Assembly: GCF_018326305.1 (NCBI RefSeq)
Contig: NZ_AP023416.1
Span: forward strand, 310,001 to 374,000
Direction of reading: 5' to 3'
Length of the DNA: 64,000 bases
DNA from: Vescimonas fastidiosa
GTDB lineage: Bacteria > Bacillota > Clostridia > Oscillospirales > Oscillospiraceae
The stretch's first letter is position 1. Each line of letters starts with the position of its first letter. This document shows, one piece after another, positions 32,514 to 40,191 of this stretch. The notes beneath the pieces are model-generated. The model was not told the DNA's origin. It worked only from the letters and a program-made list of their open reading frames with translations, and did not search any database. Both the position numbers and the translations under genes were made by a program.

Positions 32514-33935
32514 TCAGTACGCCAGCCTCTCTGCCAGGTATTCCTTCAGCTGGCTGATGGGCACGCGCACCTGCTCCATGCTGTCCCGCTCCCGGACGGT
32601 GACGCAGTTGTCCCCGGCCTTTTCTGCGTCGCCCACGGTGTCAAAGTCCACGGTGATGCAGAAGGGGGTACCCACCTCGTCCTCCCGGCGGTAGCGCTTG
32701 CCGATGGAACCGGTCTCGTCGAAGTCCAGCATCCACTCCTTGGAAAGCTCCTCATAGATCTTCCGGGCGGGCTCGGACAGCTTCTTGCTCAGGGGCAGGA
32801 TGGCTGCCTTGTAGGGGGCCAGGGCCGGGTGCAGGTGCAGCACCACACGCACATCGTTCTTGCTCTCGTCCACCGTTTCCTCGTCGTAAGCGTCGCACAG
32901 AACCGCCAGCACGCTGCGCTCTACGCCCAGGGACGGCTCCACCACATAGGGAATGTAGCGCTGGTTGGTCTCGGGGTCGAAGTAGGTCAGGTCCTTGCCG
33001 GAGGTGTTCTGGTGCTGGGTCAGGTCGTAGTCGGTGCGGTCAGCCACGCCCCACAGCTCGCCCCAGCCGAAGGGGAAGAGGAACTCAAAGTCCGTGGTGG
33101 CCTTGGAGTAGAAGCACAGCTCCTCCGGGTCATGGTCACGCAGACGGAGATTCTCGTCCTTCAGGCCGATGCCCAGCAGCCAGTTGTGGCAGAAGGTGCG
33201 CCAGTAGTTGAACCACTCCAGGTCGGTGCCGGGCTTGCAGAAGAACTCCAGCTCCATCTGCTCGAACTCCCGGACACGGAAGATGAAGTTGCCCGGGGTG
33301 ATCTCGTTGCGGAAGGACTTGCCGATCTGGCACACGCCGAAGGGCAGCTTGCGCCGGGTGGTGCGCTGGGTATTGACAAAGTTGGTGAAGATGCCCTGGG
33401 CGGTCTCGGGCCGCAGGTACACGGTGTTCTTGGCGTCCTCGGTGACACCCTGGAAGGTCTTGAACATCAGGTTAAACTGCCGGATGTCGGTGAAATTGTG
33501 CTTGCCGCAGGAGGGGCAGGGGATGTTCTTGTCCTCCACGAAGTCCTTCATCTCCTGCTGGGAGAAGGCGTCGATGGGCTTGGGCAGCTCCACACCGTTT
33601 TCCTGGCACCACTGCTCAATGAGCTTGTCGGCCCGGAAGCGCTCCTTGCACTCCTTGCAGTCCATGAGGGGGTCGGAGAAGCCTGCCAGATGGCCGCTGG
33701 CCACCCAGGTCTGGGGATTCATCAAAATGGCCGCATCCTGGCCCACATTGTAGGGGTTTTCCTGAACGAATTTCTTCCACCAGGCCTTTTTGATGTTGTT
33801 CTTCAGCTCCACGCCCAGGGGGCCGTAGTCCCAGGTGTTGGCCAGGCCCCCATAAATTTCGGAGCCGGCGAAAATGAAGCCGCGGTTTTTGCACAGGGCA
33901 ACGATCTTGTCCATGGTTTTCTCGGTGTTTTTCAT
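32514..33935 (-). CDS. glyS: Glycyl-tRNA synthetase, single-chain dimeric type
   Basis: 473 residues. This is the eukaryote/archaea-like alpha2 GlyRS found in many Gram-positives, not the tetrameric GlyQS. Start: [23 protein letters not shown] with motif 1 following ([19 protein letters not shown]). A zinc-like pair CKECKERF near 95 and CPSCGKHNF near 150 lie in the insertion. Motif 2 is in [24 protein letters not shown], motif 3 in [18 protein letters not shown], and the anticodon-binding domain ends the protein. ATG follows AAAGGAGAATCCCT. A T-box leader precedes it. (The name glyQS or glyS is used for this type.). Confidence 0.95.
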   Translation of the reverse strand: MKNTEKTMDKIVALCKNRGFIFAGSEIYGGLANTWDYGPLGVELKNNIKKAWWKKFVQENPYNVGQDAAILMNPQTWVASGHLAGFSDPLMDCKECKERFRADKLIEQWCQENGVELPKPIDAFSQQEMKDFVEDKNIPCPSCGKHNFTDIRQFNLMFKTFQGVTEDAKNTVYLRPETAQGIFTNFVNTQRTTRRKLPFGVCQIGKSFRNEITPGNFIFRVREFEQMELEFFCKPGTDLEWFNYWRTFCHNWLLGIGLKDENLRLRDHDPEELCFYSKATTDFEFLFPFGWGELWGVADRTDYDLTQHQNTSGKDLTYFDPETNQRYIPYVVEPSLGVERSVLAVLCDAYDEETVDESKNDVRVVLHLHPALAPYKAAILPLSKKLSEPARKIYEELSKEWMLDFDETGSIGKRYRREDEVGTPFCITVDFDTVGDAEKAGDNCVTVRERDSMEQVRVPISQLKEYLAERLAY

Positions 33936-33974
33936 AGGGATTCTCCTTTATGGTAAGATTTTTCAGTTCAGTAA

Positions 33975-34150
33975 AAAAACGCCCTGAACTGCCGACGCAG
34001 CTCAGGGCGAACTAAATCATAGTCCGTGGTTCCACCTGAATTCGGAAAACTCCGCACTCAACGGCCATAACGGTGCCATCCGGCGGGCATTTCCTCCCGC
34101 AGCTCCGGGCCGCCACGCCCATCATCGCCTGTATTGCGTTAAGGGTATCA
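33975..34150 (-). promoter_or_regulatory. Glycine T-box leader of glyS
   Basis: Minus strand: AGGTGGAACCACG (34037-34025) is the T-box core, followed by the terminator CGCCCTGA..CTGC / GCAG..TCAGGGCG (33980-34009) and a T run. The leader is short, as in glycine T-boxes that lack stem II; a GGC in ATGGGCGTGG near 34110 is a possible specifier, not verified by folding. Confidence 0.85.
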
Positions 34151-34204
34151 CTTTTTCCCCCGGGAGTCAAGAGAAACTTTTGTGTGTGACGACCCAATAT
34201 AAAT

Positions 34205-34950
34205 TTTTGCGTAGGGGCGACCCTCGCGGTCGCCCGCCCCACCGCATTACTTGTAACCGTCCGTAGGGGAGGGGCTCTGTCCCTCCCGCGGGCGGGGAAA
34301 TCGGCGAAGCGCCGCCAGTGGCGGATGCAGCGAGCCGGTTTCGAGGAAGTGCCCCGATTGGCGGACACGACAGTGGCCGGGAATCGGTTGGCACGACGGT
34401 GGGCAAGAGAACCCCGCCCCTACGCACGGTTTGAAAATCGGTGCAACCGGGCCGATGTAGGCATCGGCCCCTACGCGCCGTTTACCGATAGAAGTCCGTA
34501 GGGGGCGATGATCCTGTTGCGGTGCCCAAAATTTCTGCGCTGCCTTACGGCGGACGCTGGAAATTTTGACCGCGGCCACTCGCTCACCTCGCTTCCTCTG
34601 CCACTGGCAGCGCTCGGTTCGCTCCCCACATCGCCCCGCGTCCTGTACTACTTGCAACCCTCCGTAGGGGCGACCCTTGCGGTCGCCCGCGGGCGGGGCA
34701 GAGCCCCGCCCCTACGCACCATCAAGAACCCACTGCACCGGGCGGACAGGGTCGTCCGCCCCTACAACCCTATTCGTAGGGGCCGATGCCTACATCGGCC
34801 CGACCGGTTATTTCCCGCGCCCCCGGCAGGGCACGCGGGCCCTGCCCTACAAAAATGTACGGTTGCAGGGCGGGACCCATGTCTCCCGCCGTACCCTGCG
34901 CTTCTTGTTAACGGTGTCATTGCTGGGGCGCAAAGCACCCGCGGCAATTC
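34205..34950. repeat. Large palindromic repeat block with both loop-expanded elements
   Basis: Holds GTAGGGGCGACCCTCGCGGTCGCCC, the first long element (core 1) at about 34293-34425 inside GCGGGCGGGG ... CCCCGCCCCTACG, GGGCCGATGTAGGCATCGGCCCCTAC in parts, the second long element (core 2) at about 34503-34637 inside GTAGGGGGCGATG ... CATCGCCCC, then GGGCGGGGCAGAGCCCCGCCCC, GGGCGGACAGGGTCGTCCGCCC and GGCAGGGCACGCGGGCCCTGCC. No gene is supported from 34151 to 35011. Confidence 0.85.
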
Positions 34951-34972
34951 GTATATTCCTGCGACAAACAAA

Positions 34973-35000
34973 AAGAGAACATCCTCTCGGATGTCCTCTT
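34973..35000 (-). terminator. Terminator of rpsT
   Basis: On the minus strand AAGAGGACATCC / GGATGTTCTCTT with loop GAGA, followed by TTTTG. One G-U pair. Confidence 0.88.
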
Positions 35001-35011
35001 GGTGCGGTTCA

Positions 35012-35275
35012 TTAGCCAATGTTGTTCAGCTTCAGAGTCAGAGCGCTCTTCTTGTGGGCTGCATTGTTCTTGTGCAGCAGACCCTTGGCAGCAGCCTTAT
35101 CGATGCTCTTCACTGCGACCTTGTAAGCGCCCTCGGCCTCGGTGCGATTGCCTTCAACGGCAGCAGCCTCGAACTTCTTGATAGCGGTCTTCAGTGCGGA
35201 GCGATTGGCCTTGTTACGGGCATTGCGAGCCTCGGACACCAGAACACGCTTCTTAGCAGACTTGATATTCGGCAA
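35012..35275 (-). CDS. rpsT: 30S ribosomal protein S20
   Basis: 87 residues starting at a TTG (35275) that encodes the usual MPNIKSAKKRVL beginning; GGGGAGGTG lies six bases upstream. Longer in-frame starts would add an unrelated extension. Body: EARNARNKANRSALKTAIKKFE, AYKVAVKSIDKAAAKGLLHKNNAAHKKSAL, all typical of this helical protein that binds 16S rRNA helices 9, 11 and 44. Rare start codons are known for S20 in E. coli (UUG), where they allow autoregulation. It is monocistronic and divergent from gpr, a neighbour pair common in Firmicutes. Confidence 0.95.
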   Translation of the reverse strand: MPNIKSAKKRVLVSEARNARNKANRSALKTAIKKFEAAAVEGNRTEAEGAYKVAVKSIDKAAAKGLLHKNNAAHKKSALTLKLNNIG

Positions 35276-35474
35276 ACCATACACCTCCCCGATGATCAAT
35301 TTTGCGCTTCGCTTAAAAAACATCCACGCAGGATGATATTTTAGCATTGTTTTCCGCAAATTGCAAGCCTTTTTTTGAGATTTGCCGGAAAAAATTGAAT
35401 ATTTTCAAATTTCGGCGGCAACCTACGCCATAGCCACAATATTTTGTGTTTTAAGAAGGGGTGTGACCACAAGC

Positions 35475-36335
35475 GTGAGCGTATTGGGAACGGATCTGGC
35501 GCTGGAAGCGGCGCAAATGCAGGCAAAAACCACCCGCCTGACCAGCCGCCCGGGCCTGGAGGTGCGGCGCCGGGAGCGCGGCGGCTACGCCCTGACGGCC
35601 ATGGACCTGACGGACCCCCATCGGGCGGCGGAGCTGCAGCGGCCGGTGGGTAAATACATCACCATGGAGCTAGGGCCGTACCTGCACCGGCAGCGGGATT
35701 TTTTCGCCCGGGGCGCCGGGTGCATCGCCCGGGAGCTGGCGGCGCTGCTGCCGGAGGGGGAGGGGCCGACCCTGGTGGTGGGCCTGGGCAACCGCTCCCT
35801 GACGGCGGACGCCGTGGGCCCCCTGGCCCTGCCGCACATTTTAGTCACCCGGCATATGCTGTGGGCCATGCCGGAGGAGTTTGCGGGCTTTTCCTCTGTG
35901 GCGGCCCTGGCCACCGGGGTCTTAGGGGAGACGGGGCTGGAAAGCTCCGAGCTTATCGCCGCGGCGACGGAAAAGCTGCGGCCCCGGTGCGTCATCGTCC
36001 TGGATGCCCTGGCTGCCGCCACTCGGGAAAAGCTCTGCGCCGTGCTGCAGCTGACGGACACGGGCCTGACCCCCGGCTCCGGGGTGGGCAACCACCGCAA
36101 GGAGGTGTCCCGGCGAACGCTGGGGGTGCCGGTGCTGGCCCTGGGCCTGCCCACGGTGATTCGGGCCGAACAGCTGGTAGGGGAGGAGACCCCAGCGGAG
36201 GGGGAGCCCCTGTTCGTCACCCCTCGGGACATCGACCAACGGGTTCGGGAGCTGAGCCGCATGATGGCCTACGGCATAGACCTGGCCTTGCAGCCCCACC
36301 TGACGGTGGAGGACATCACGGGTTTGCTGGGGTGA
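35475..36335 (+). CDS. gpr: Germination protease GPR (family A25)
   Basis: 286 residues from the GTG at 35475; a GTG at 35463 in the same frame is the alternative, but AAGGGG lies too close to it. GPR degrades small acid-soluble proteins when spores germinate. Recognised by TDLALEAAQM at the start, GLGNRSLTADAVGPL, HILVTRHM, a conserved GVLGETGLESSELI, VIVLDALAA and GSGVGNHRKEVSRRTLGVPVLALGLPTVI. The protein is shorter at the N-terminus than the Bacillus zymogen, so the inhibitory propeptide may be small. Its presence is the clearest sign that the organism makes endospores. Next to rpsT, as in Bacillus. Confidence 0.93.
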   Translation: MSVLGTDLALEAAQMQAKTTRLTSRPGLEVRRRERGGYALTAMDLTDPHRAAELQRPVGKYITMELGPYLHRQRDFFARGAGCIARELAALLPEGEGPTLVVGLGNRSLTADAVGPLALPHILVTRHMLWAMPEEFAGFSSVAALATGVLGETGLESSELIAAATEKLRPRCVIVLDALAAATREKLCAVLQLTDTGLTPGSGVGNHRKEVSRRTLGVPVLALGLPTVIRAEQLVGEETPAEGEPLFVTPRDIDQRVRELSRMMAYGIDLALQPHLTVEDITGLLG

Positions 36336-36348
36336 GGGGAGAGGAAAA

Positions 36349-36371
36349 GCCCTCCGGCATAACCGGAGGGC
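36349..36371. terminator. Bidirectional terminator between gpr and the zinc-ribbon gene
   Basis: GCCCTCCGG / CCGGAGGGC with 5-base loop, shared by two convergent genes. An A run (36345-36348) gives T on the minus strand. Confidence 0.75.
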
Positions 36372-36377
36372 GGCAGC

Positions 36378-36686
36378 TTATTTTATCTTTGCGTTAATCT
36401 CATGCAGCAGACGGATCACTTCCGAGAAGCCCAGCATCAAGGTGCCGGACACAGCAGCGGAGATCCAAACCAGCAGGATCGCCGCAAAGCTCTCTGTCAC
36501 CGGACCCGCCAGACCGCCGCCGATAAAACCGACAATATATATCGCTATGGCGATGATTCTTAGGGCTTTTGCAATCATGGTTTTCTCTGTTACAGAGACC
36601 GTGCTAAGCGGTGCATGGCATTTGGAGCATTCCAAAAAATACGGCCCGTTTTGGTGTCCACATTTCGGGCAGATTTTTACTTGCAT
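36378..36686 (-). CDS. Zinc-ribbon protein with two membrane spans
   Basis: 102 residues. Cys6, Cys9, Cys20 and Cys23 form a zinc-ribbon (CPKCG ... CSKCH). Two hydrophobic segments follow at about residues 42-62 (ALRIIAIAIYIVGFIGGGLAG) and 67-86 (FAAILLVWISAAVSGTLMLG), then a short charged tail. Such proteins are common and unassigned in Clostridia. ATG at 36686 follows AGGGAGATTT on the minus strand. It is divergent from an XRE regulator with a perfect 13-bp inverted repeat between them, so it is probably under that regulator's control. Confidence 0.8.
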   Translation of the reverse strand: MQVKICPKCGHQNGPYFLECSKCHAPLSTVSVTEKTMIAKALRIIAIAIYIVGFIGGGLAGPVTESFAAILLVWISAAVSGTLMLGFSEVIRLLHEINAKIK

Positions 36687-36734
36687 AAATCTCCCTCCTA
36701 ATTTTTAAGAATCCTGGTCTTAAAATGCACAAAG

Positions 36735-36775
36735 TATCCCAAAACGGGATATTTTTATTATACCGTTTTGGGATA
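36735..36775. promoter_or_regulatory. Operator: 13-bp perfect inverted repeat
   Basis: TATCCCAAAACGG (36735-36747) and CCGTTTTGGGATA (36763-36775) with a 15-base AT-rich centre containing ATTATA. Lies between divergent XRE and zinc-ribbon genes and overlaps possible -10 boxes of both. Confidence 0.75.
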
Positions 36776-36797
36776 ATAATGTCAAGGGGGAAATGGT

Positions 36798-37001
36798 ATG
36801 AGGATAAAAGAACTCCGCACCCAACGACATATTACCCAATTAAAGATGGCGATGGACTTGAATATGTCTCAAAACACCATCAGCCGCTACGAAAACGGGG
36901 AGAGGGAGCCGGGCATCGCGGAACTGATACGGATTGCAGATTATTTCCATGTGAGCATTGATTATTTAGTAGGCCGGGAGCGGAGCGACACGGCCCCTTG
37001 A
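36798..37001 (+). CDS. XRE-family helix-turn-helix regulator
   Basis: 67 residues, essentially only a helix-turn-helix domain: MRIKELRTQRHITQLKMAMD for helices 1-2, MSQNTISRYENGEREPG for the recognition helix and AELIRIADYFHVSIDYLVGR as the family ending. ATG at 36798 follows AAGGGGGAAATGGT. It is lower in GC than its neighbours. The divergent zinc-ribbon membrane gene and the 13-bp inverted repeat suggest autoregulation plus control of that gene. A promoter for the following short RNA begins inside its last codons. Confidence 0.9.
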   Translation: MRIKELRTQRHITQLKMAMDLNMSQNTISRYENGEREPGIAELIRIADYFHVSIDYLVGRERSDTAP

Positions 37002-37025
37002 CACCCCCCAATTTTCTGCTATAAT
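36998..37025 (+). promoter_or_regulatory. Promoter of the short plus-strand RNA
   Basis: Consensus TTGACA (36998-37003), 16-base spacer, consensus TATAAT (37020-37025). No plus-strand coding region follows. Confidence 0.8.
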
Positions 37026-37031
37026 AAGCAT

Positions 37032-37133
37032 AGAAAGGGCGCTGCGACAAGCGGTTAGCCCAGTGGATTTATAGTTTTTTAGCCGAAGCTAAGAAAACCG
37101 TCACCGTGCCGGGTGGCGGTTTTCGCCTTTTTT
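37032..37133 (+). ncRNA. Short noncoding RNA antisense to the small peptide mRNA (predicted)
   Basis: Predicted to start about seven bases after the -10 box and stop at the terminator GGCG-GTTTT-CGCC + TTTTTT (37115-37133), giving roughly 100 nucleotides. It has no convincing open frame. A stem TTAGC CGAA GCTAA (37079-37092) and the stem AAAACCGTCACC / GGTGGCGGTTTT (37094-37123) fold it tightly. Its 3' third is complementary to the last codons and 3' end of the 28-codon minus-strand mRNA, the geometry of type I antitoxins that pair with toxin mRNA 3' ends. Start and end are inferred. Confidence 0.6.
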
Positions 37134-37187
37134 AATACGAATCGTAACTGTATATCCGAAGATATGTAGCGTGATCGTAATAGGCAT
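37101..37187 (-). CDS. 28-residue peptide, candidate type I toxin
   Basis: ATG at 37187, stop TGA at 37103-37101, with AGGAGGTGG eight bases upstream and a perfect minus-strand promoter at 37277-37249. The product starts MPITITLHIFGYTVTIRIKK and ends in NRHPAR, that is, an alternating hydrophobic beta-like stretch plus a basic tail. I recall short hypothetical peptides with similar ITxxIFGxTVTIRxK and NRHPxR elements in gut Clostridia but no assigned function. It is opposed by the short RNA at 37032-37133. The long, structured leader (37188-37242) with GGAGATGTAGCC repeats could control translation. Confidence 0.7.
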   Translation of the reverse strand: MPITITLHIFGYTVTIRIKKGENRHPAR

Positions 37188-37248
37188 ATCTACCACCTCC
37201 TCTCGGAGATGTAGCCAACCGCCTGCCGTTCGTGCAGCGCCTGACGAA

Positions 37249-37277
37249 ATTATAGCAATTTAAATAAAACCTGTCAA
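37249..37277 (-). promoter_or_regulatory. Promoter of the 28-residue peptide gene
   Basis: Minus strand TTGACA (37277-37272), exactly 17-base spacer, TATAAT (37254-37249): a full consensus promoter, the strongest in the window. Confidence 0.85.
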
Positions 37278-37288
37278 TATAATAATTG

Positions 37289-37345
37289 CGCGCAGCAGAC
37301 TGCCATCGTTTTGTCGGAAAAAACCGGAGAGTTTTTCGACAGTCT
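37289..37345. repeat. End fragment of the 180-bp repeat
   Basis: GCGCGCAGCAGACTGCCATCG followed by GTCGGAAAAAACCGGAGAGTTTTTCGAC matches the hairpin end of the full copies. Confidence 0.7.
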
Positions 37346-37350
37346 AAAAA

Positions 37351-37379
37351 CAGGAGGACACCGCCGGGGTGTCCTCCTG
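37351..37379 (-). terminator. Terminator of pnp
   Basis: CAGGAGGACACC / GGTGTCCTCCTG with a short loop; the A run before it (37346-37350) gives T on the minus strand. Confidence 0.9.
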
Positions 37380-37407
37380 CTGCTGTATTCGGGCAAAAAT
37401 CCGGGCC

Positions 37408-39558
37408 TTACTTGATGGGCTCGCCGGCGGCCTCCTTGGCCTTGATCTCCTTCATGGCGTCCTTGTGGCTCAGGTTCACGCGACCCTTTTCGTCGATCTC
37501 CGTGACCTTTACCCACATCATGTCGCCGATCTTGCAGGCATCCTCCACCTTCTCGATGCGGTGGTCGGCCAGCTTGGAGATATGCACCAGGCCGTCCTTG
37601 CCGGGGGCCAGCTCCACGAAGGCACCGAAGGTCATCAGGCGCACCACGCGGCCATAGTACAGGGCGCCCACCTCGGGCACGAACACGATGTCGTCGATGC
37701 ACTTCTTGGCGATGGCGCAGCTCTCGGCGTCGGGGGAGGCGATGTGGATGGTGCCGTCGTCGTCGATGTCGATCTTGGCGCCGGACTCGGCCACGATCTT
37801 CTGAATGACGCTGCCGCCCTTGCCGATGACCTCGCGGATCTTGTCCGGGTCAATGTGCATGGTGACCATCTTGGGGGCGTACTTGCTGACCTCGGGCCGG
37901 GGCTCGGCAATGCAGGGCAGCATCACCTGGTCGAGAATCTGGCAGCGGGCATCGTAGGTGATGTCCAGGGCGTTTTGAATGATCTCCATGGTCAGGCCGT
38001 CGTTCTTCAGGTCCATCTGAATGGCGGTGATGCCCTTCTTGGTGCCGGCCACCTTGAAGTCCATCTCGCCGTGGAAGTCCTCCACGCCCTGAATGTCGAT
38101 GAAGGTGGTGAAGGAGCCGTCATCGTCCTGGATCAGACCGCAGGAGATGCCGGCCACCGGGGCCTTAATGGGCACGCCGGCGTCCATCAGCGCCAGGGTA
38201 GAGCCGCAGATGGAGCCCTGGGAGGTGGAGCCGTTGGAGGAGACCACCTCGGACACCACGCGGATGGCGTAGGGGAACTCCTCTACCGGGGGAATCACGG
38301 GCAGCAGGGCACGCTCTGCCAGCGCGCCGTGGCCGATCTCCCGGCGGCCGGGGCTGCGGGCGGGCTTGGCCTCACCCACGGAGTAGCCGGGGAAGTTGTA
38401 GTGGTGCATGTAGCGCTTCTCGGTCTCCTCCCAGATGGTATCCAGCTTCTGGTTGGCGGAGAGGGTATCCAGGGTGCAGACGGAGAGCACCTGGGTCTGG
38501 CCCCGGGTAAACAGGCCCGAGCCGTGGACACGGGGCAGCACGGCCACCTCGGCGTCCAGGGGACGGATCTCGTTCTTCTGGCGGCCATCTACACGGTGAC
38601 CCTCCAGCAGCCAGGCCTTCACGATCTTCTTCTGGAACTTGTAGGTGAACTCCTCCAGGTACTGATCCATATCCGGATACTCCTCCAGATACTTCTCGTG
38701 CCAGTGCTCGATCATCTCGTTCCAGCGGGCCTCGCGGATATTCTTGTCGTCGGTGTCCATGGCGGCCTTGGCCTCATCCATGAAGTCGTGAACGATCTTG
38801 TCAAACAGCTCCTGGTTGAAGTCGGCGTGGGGATAGTCAAACTTGGGCTTGCCGATCTCGGCGACCATCTGATTGATGAGGGCGATCTGCTTCTGATTCT
38901 CCTCGTGGGCCATGCGAATGGCCTCGAACATCACATCGTTGGGCACCTCATTGGCGCCGGCCTCGATCATGACCACCTTCTTGCCCGTGGAAACCACGGT
39001 CACATCCAGGTCGCTGATCTTGCGCTGCTCGCTGGTGGGGTTAAAGAGCAGCTTGCCGTCCACCAGGCCCACCTTCAGGGCGGCCACGGGCCCGTTCCAG
39101 GGAATGTCGGAAATGGCCAGAGCGGCGGAGGTGCCGATGAGGGCGGCTACCTCGGGGGAGCAGTCGTGATCCACCGCCATGACGGTGCACATCACGGACA
39201 CATCGTTGCGGAAATCGGAGGGGAACAGAGGGCGGATGGGCCGGTCGATGACGCGGCTGGTGAGGATGCCCTTCTCGCCGGGGCGACCCTCGCGGCGGTT
39301 AAAGCTGCCGGGAATGCGGCCCACGGAGTACATCTTCTCCTCAAAGTCCACGCTCAGGGGGAAGAAGTCGATGCCGTCCCGGGGACGGGGGGCAGCGGTG
39401 ACGCAGCAGAGCACACGGGTGTCGCCATAGCCCACCATCACGGCGGCGTTGGCCAGCTCGGCCAGCTTGCCCACTTCCAGGGTCAAGGGGCGGCCGGCCA
39501 GGTCCAGCTCATACTTGTGGTAGCCGGGGAACTGGCGCTTGGTAATGATCGTTGACAT
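37408..39558 (-). CDS. pnp: Polyribonucleotide nucleotidyltransferase (PNPase)
   Basis: 716 residues. Trimeric 3'-5' phosphorolytic exoribonuclease of mRNA decay. First RNase PH core: GRPLTLEVGKLAELANAAVMV and PLSVDFEEKMYSVGRIPGSF; helical linker about 240-310; second core with RVHGSGLFTRGQTQVLSV, SVGEAKPARSPGRREIGHGA and VSSNGSTSQGSICGSTLALMDAGVP; then a KH domain (DKIREVIGKGGSVIQKIV near 555) and an S1 domain (GALYYGRVVRLMTFGAFVEL ... GLVHISKLAD). ATG follows AAAGGAGATAAAACC. It follows rpsO, the order conserved across bacteria, with a long hairpin in the gap. Confidence 0.97.
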   Translation of the reverse strand: MSTIITKRQFPGYHKYELDLAGRPLTLEVGKLAELANAAVMVGYGDTRVLCCVTAAPRPRDGIDFFPLSVDFEEKMYSVGRIPGSFNRREGRPGEKGILTSRVIDRPIRPLFPSDFRNDVSVMCTVMAVDHDCSPEVAALIGTSAALAISDIPWNGPVAALKVGLVDGKLLFNPTSEQRKISDLDVTVVSTGKKVVMIEAGANEVPNDVMFEAIRMAHEENQKQIALINQMVAEIGKPKFDYPHADFNQELFDKIVHDFMDEAKAAMDTDDKNIREARWNEMIEHWHEKYLEEYPDMDQYLEEFTYKFQKKIVKAWLLEGHRVDGRQKNEIRPLDAEVAVLPRVHGSGLFTRGQTQVLSVCTLDTLSANQKLDTIWEETEKRYMHHYNFPGYSVGEAKPARSPGRREIGHGALAERALLPVIPPVEEFPYAIRVVSEVVSSNGSTSQGSICGSTLALMDAGVPIKAPVAGISCGLIQDDDGSFTTFIDIQGVEDFHGEMDFKVAGTKKGITAIQMDLKNDGLTMEIIQNALDITYDARCQILDQVMLPCIAEPRPEVSKYAPKMVTMHIDPDKIREVIGKGGSVIQKIVAESGAKIDIDDDGTIHIASPDAESCAIAKKCIDDIVFVPEVGALYYGRVVRLMTFGAFVELAPGKDGLVHISKLADHRIEKVEDACKIGDMMWVKVTEIDEKGRVNLSHKDAMKEIKAKEAAGEPIK

Positions 39559-39589
39559 GGTTTTATCTCCTTTTTGAATTGGATTTCCT

Positions 39590-39671
39590 CCGGAGATAAA
39601 CCCTTTAGCACTTGAAAGCGCGTCCCCGCACAGGGCGCAGTTTCAAACGCTAAAGGTGCCGTTTTCTCCGG
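39590..39671 (-). promoter_or_regulatory. Long stem-loop in the rpsO-pnp spacer
   Basis: CCGGAGA (39590-39596) pairs with TCTCCGG (39665-39671), CCTTTAGC (39602-39609) with GCTAAAGG (39649-39656), and inner TTGAAA with TTTCAA. Its top carries GC-rich arms (GCGCGTCCCC / GGGCGC). In E. coli the same spacer has an RNase III-cut stem used for PNPase autoregulation; here this role is inference. Confidence 0.65.
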
Positions 39672-39706
39672 CGGATGGATTGACGCGGCAGGTAAATGCG
39701 AAAACA

Positions 39707-39734
39707 GGGTGGCGCAGGGGAGCCTGCACCACCC
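39707..39734 (-). terminator. Terminator or attenuator after rpsO
   Basis: Minus strand GGGTGGTGCAGG / CCTGCGCCACCC with loop CTCC and a following TGTTTTC. Some read-through to pnp is likely. Confidence 0.7.
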
Positions 39735-39746
39735 GGATTCCTGAAA

Positions 39747-40013
39747 TTATCGACGCAGACCCAGCTTGGCGATCAGAGCACGATAGCGCTCGATGTCCTT
39801 CTTGGCCAGATAGTCCAGCAGACGACGGCGCTTACCGATCATCATCTGCATACCGCGGCGGCTGTGGAAGTCGTGGGGATGCACCTTCAGATGAGCGGTG
39901 AGCTGGCTGATGCGCTCGGTGAGGATAGCCACCTGCACCTCGGGGGAGCCGGTGTCGCTTTCGTGGGTACGGTTGGCCTCGATGATAGAGGTCTTTTGGT
40001 CTTTCAGCATCAT
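39747..40013 (-). CDS. rpsO: 30S ribosomal protein S15
   Basis: 88 residues from the ATG at 40013, where AAGGTGG lies nine bases upstream; longer in-frame starts would add leader sequence. It binds the 16S rRNA central domain early in assembly. Typical text: [61 protein letters not shown]. Followed by pnp. Its promoter lies at 40127-40155, leaving a leader of about 105 bases in which S15 could regulate its own translation. Confidence 0.96.
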   Translation of the reverse strand: MMLKDQKTSIIEANRTHESDTGSPEVQVAILTERISQLTAHLKVHPHDFHSRRGMQMMIGKRRRLLDYLAKKDIERYRALIAKLGLRR

Positions 40014-40126
40014 GGTTTTGTTCCACCTTTCTTTTTGTTTCGCCCGTTGTCTGAGTGCCGGGACGGGTGAAGCATCCGCGGGACTAAGGCAAGGGCAACC
40101 TGTACGCATAGCGTGCGTACTTAATT

Positions 40127-40155
40127 AAGATACCACACTCATTGCGTCTTGTAAA
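40127..40155 (-). promoter_or_regulatory. Promoter of rpsO
   Basis: Minus strand TTTACA (40155-40150), 17-base spacer, TATCTT (40132-40127). Confidence 0.55.
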
Positions 40156-40191
40156 GCCTGATTTTTGAAAAAATAAGGTTTTTTCCGCAAA

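Noticed and set aside
34205..34950. CRISPR array
   Set aside because: Repeats are palindromic modules of varied length placed back to back, without regular spacers or a constant repeat; no cas genes nearby.
37002..37100. tRNA gene (GCGGTTAGCCCAGTGG resembles a tRNA D-arm region)
   Set aside because: No acceptor stem, anticodon arm or T-loop GTTCRA in order; promoter and terminator spacing fit a short regulatory RNA better.
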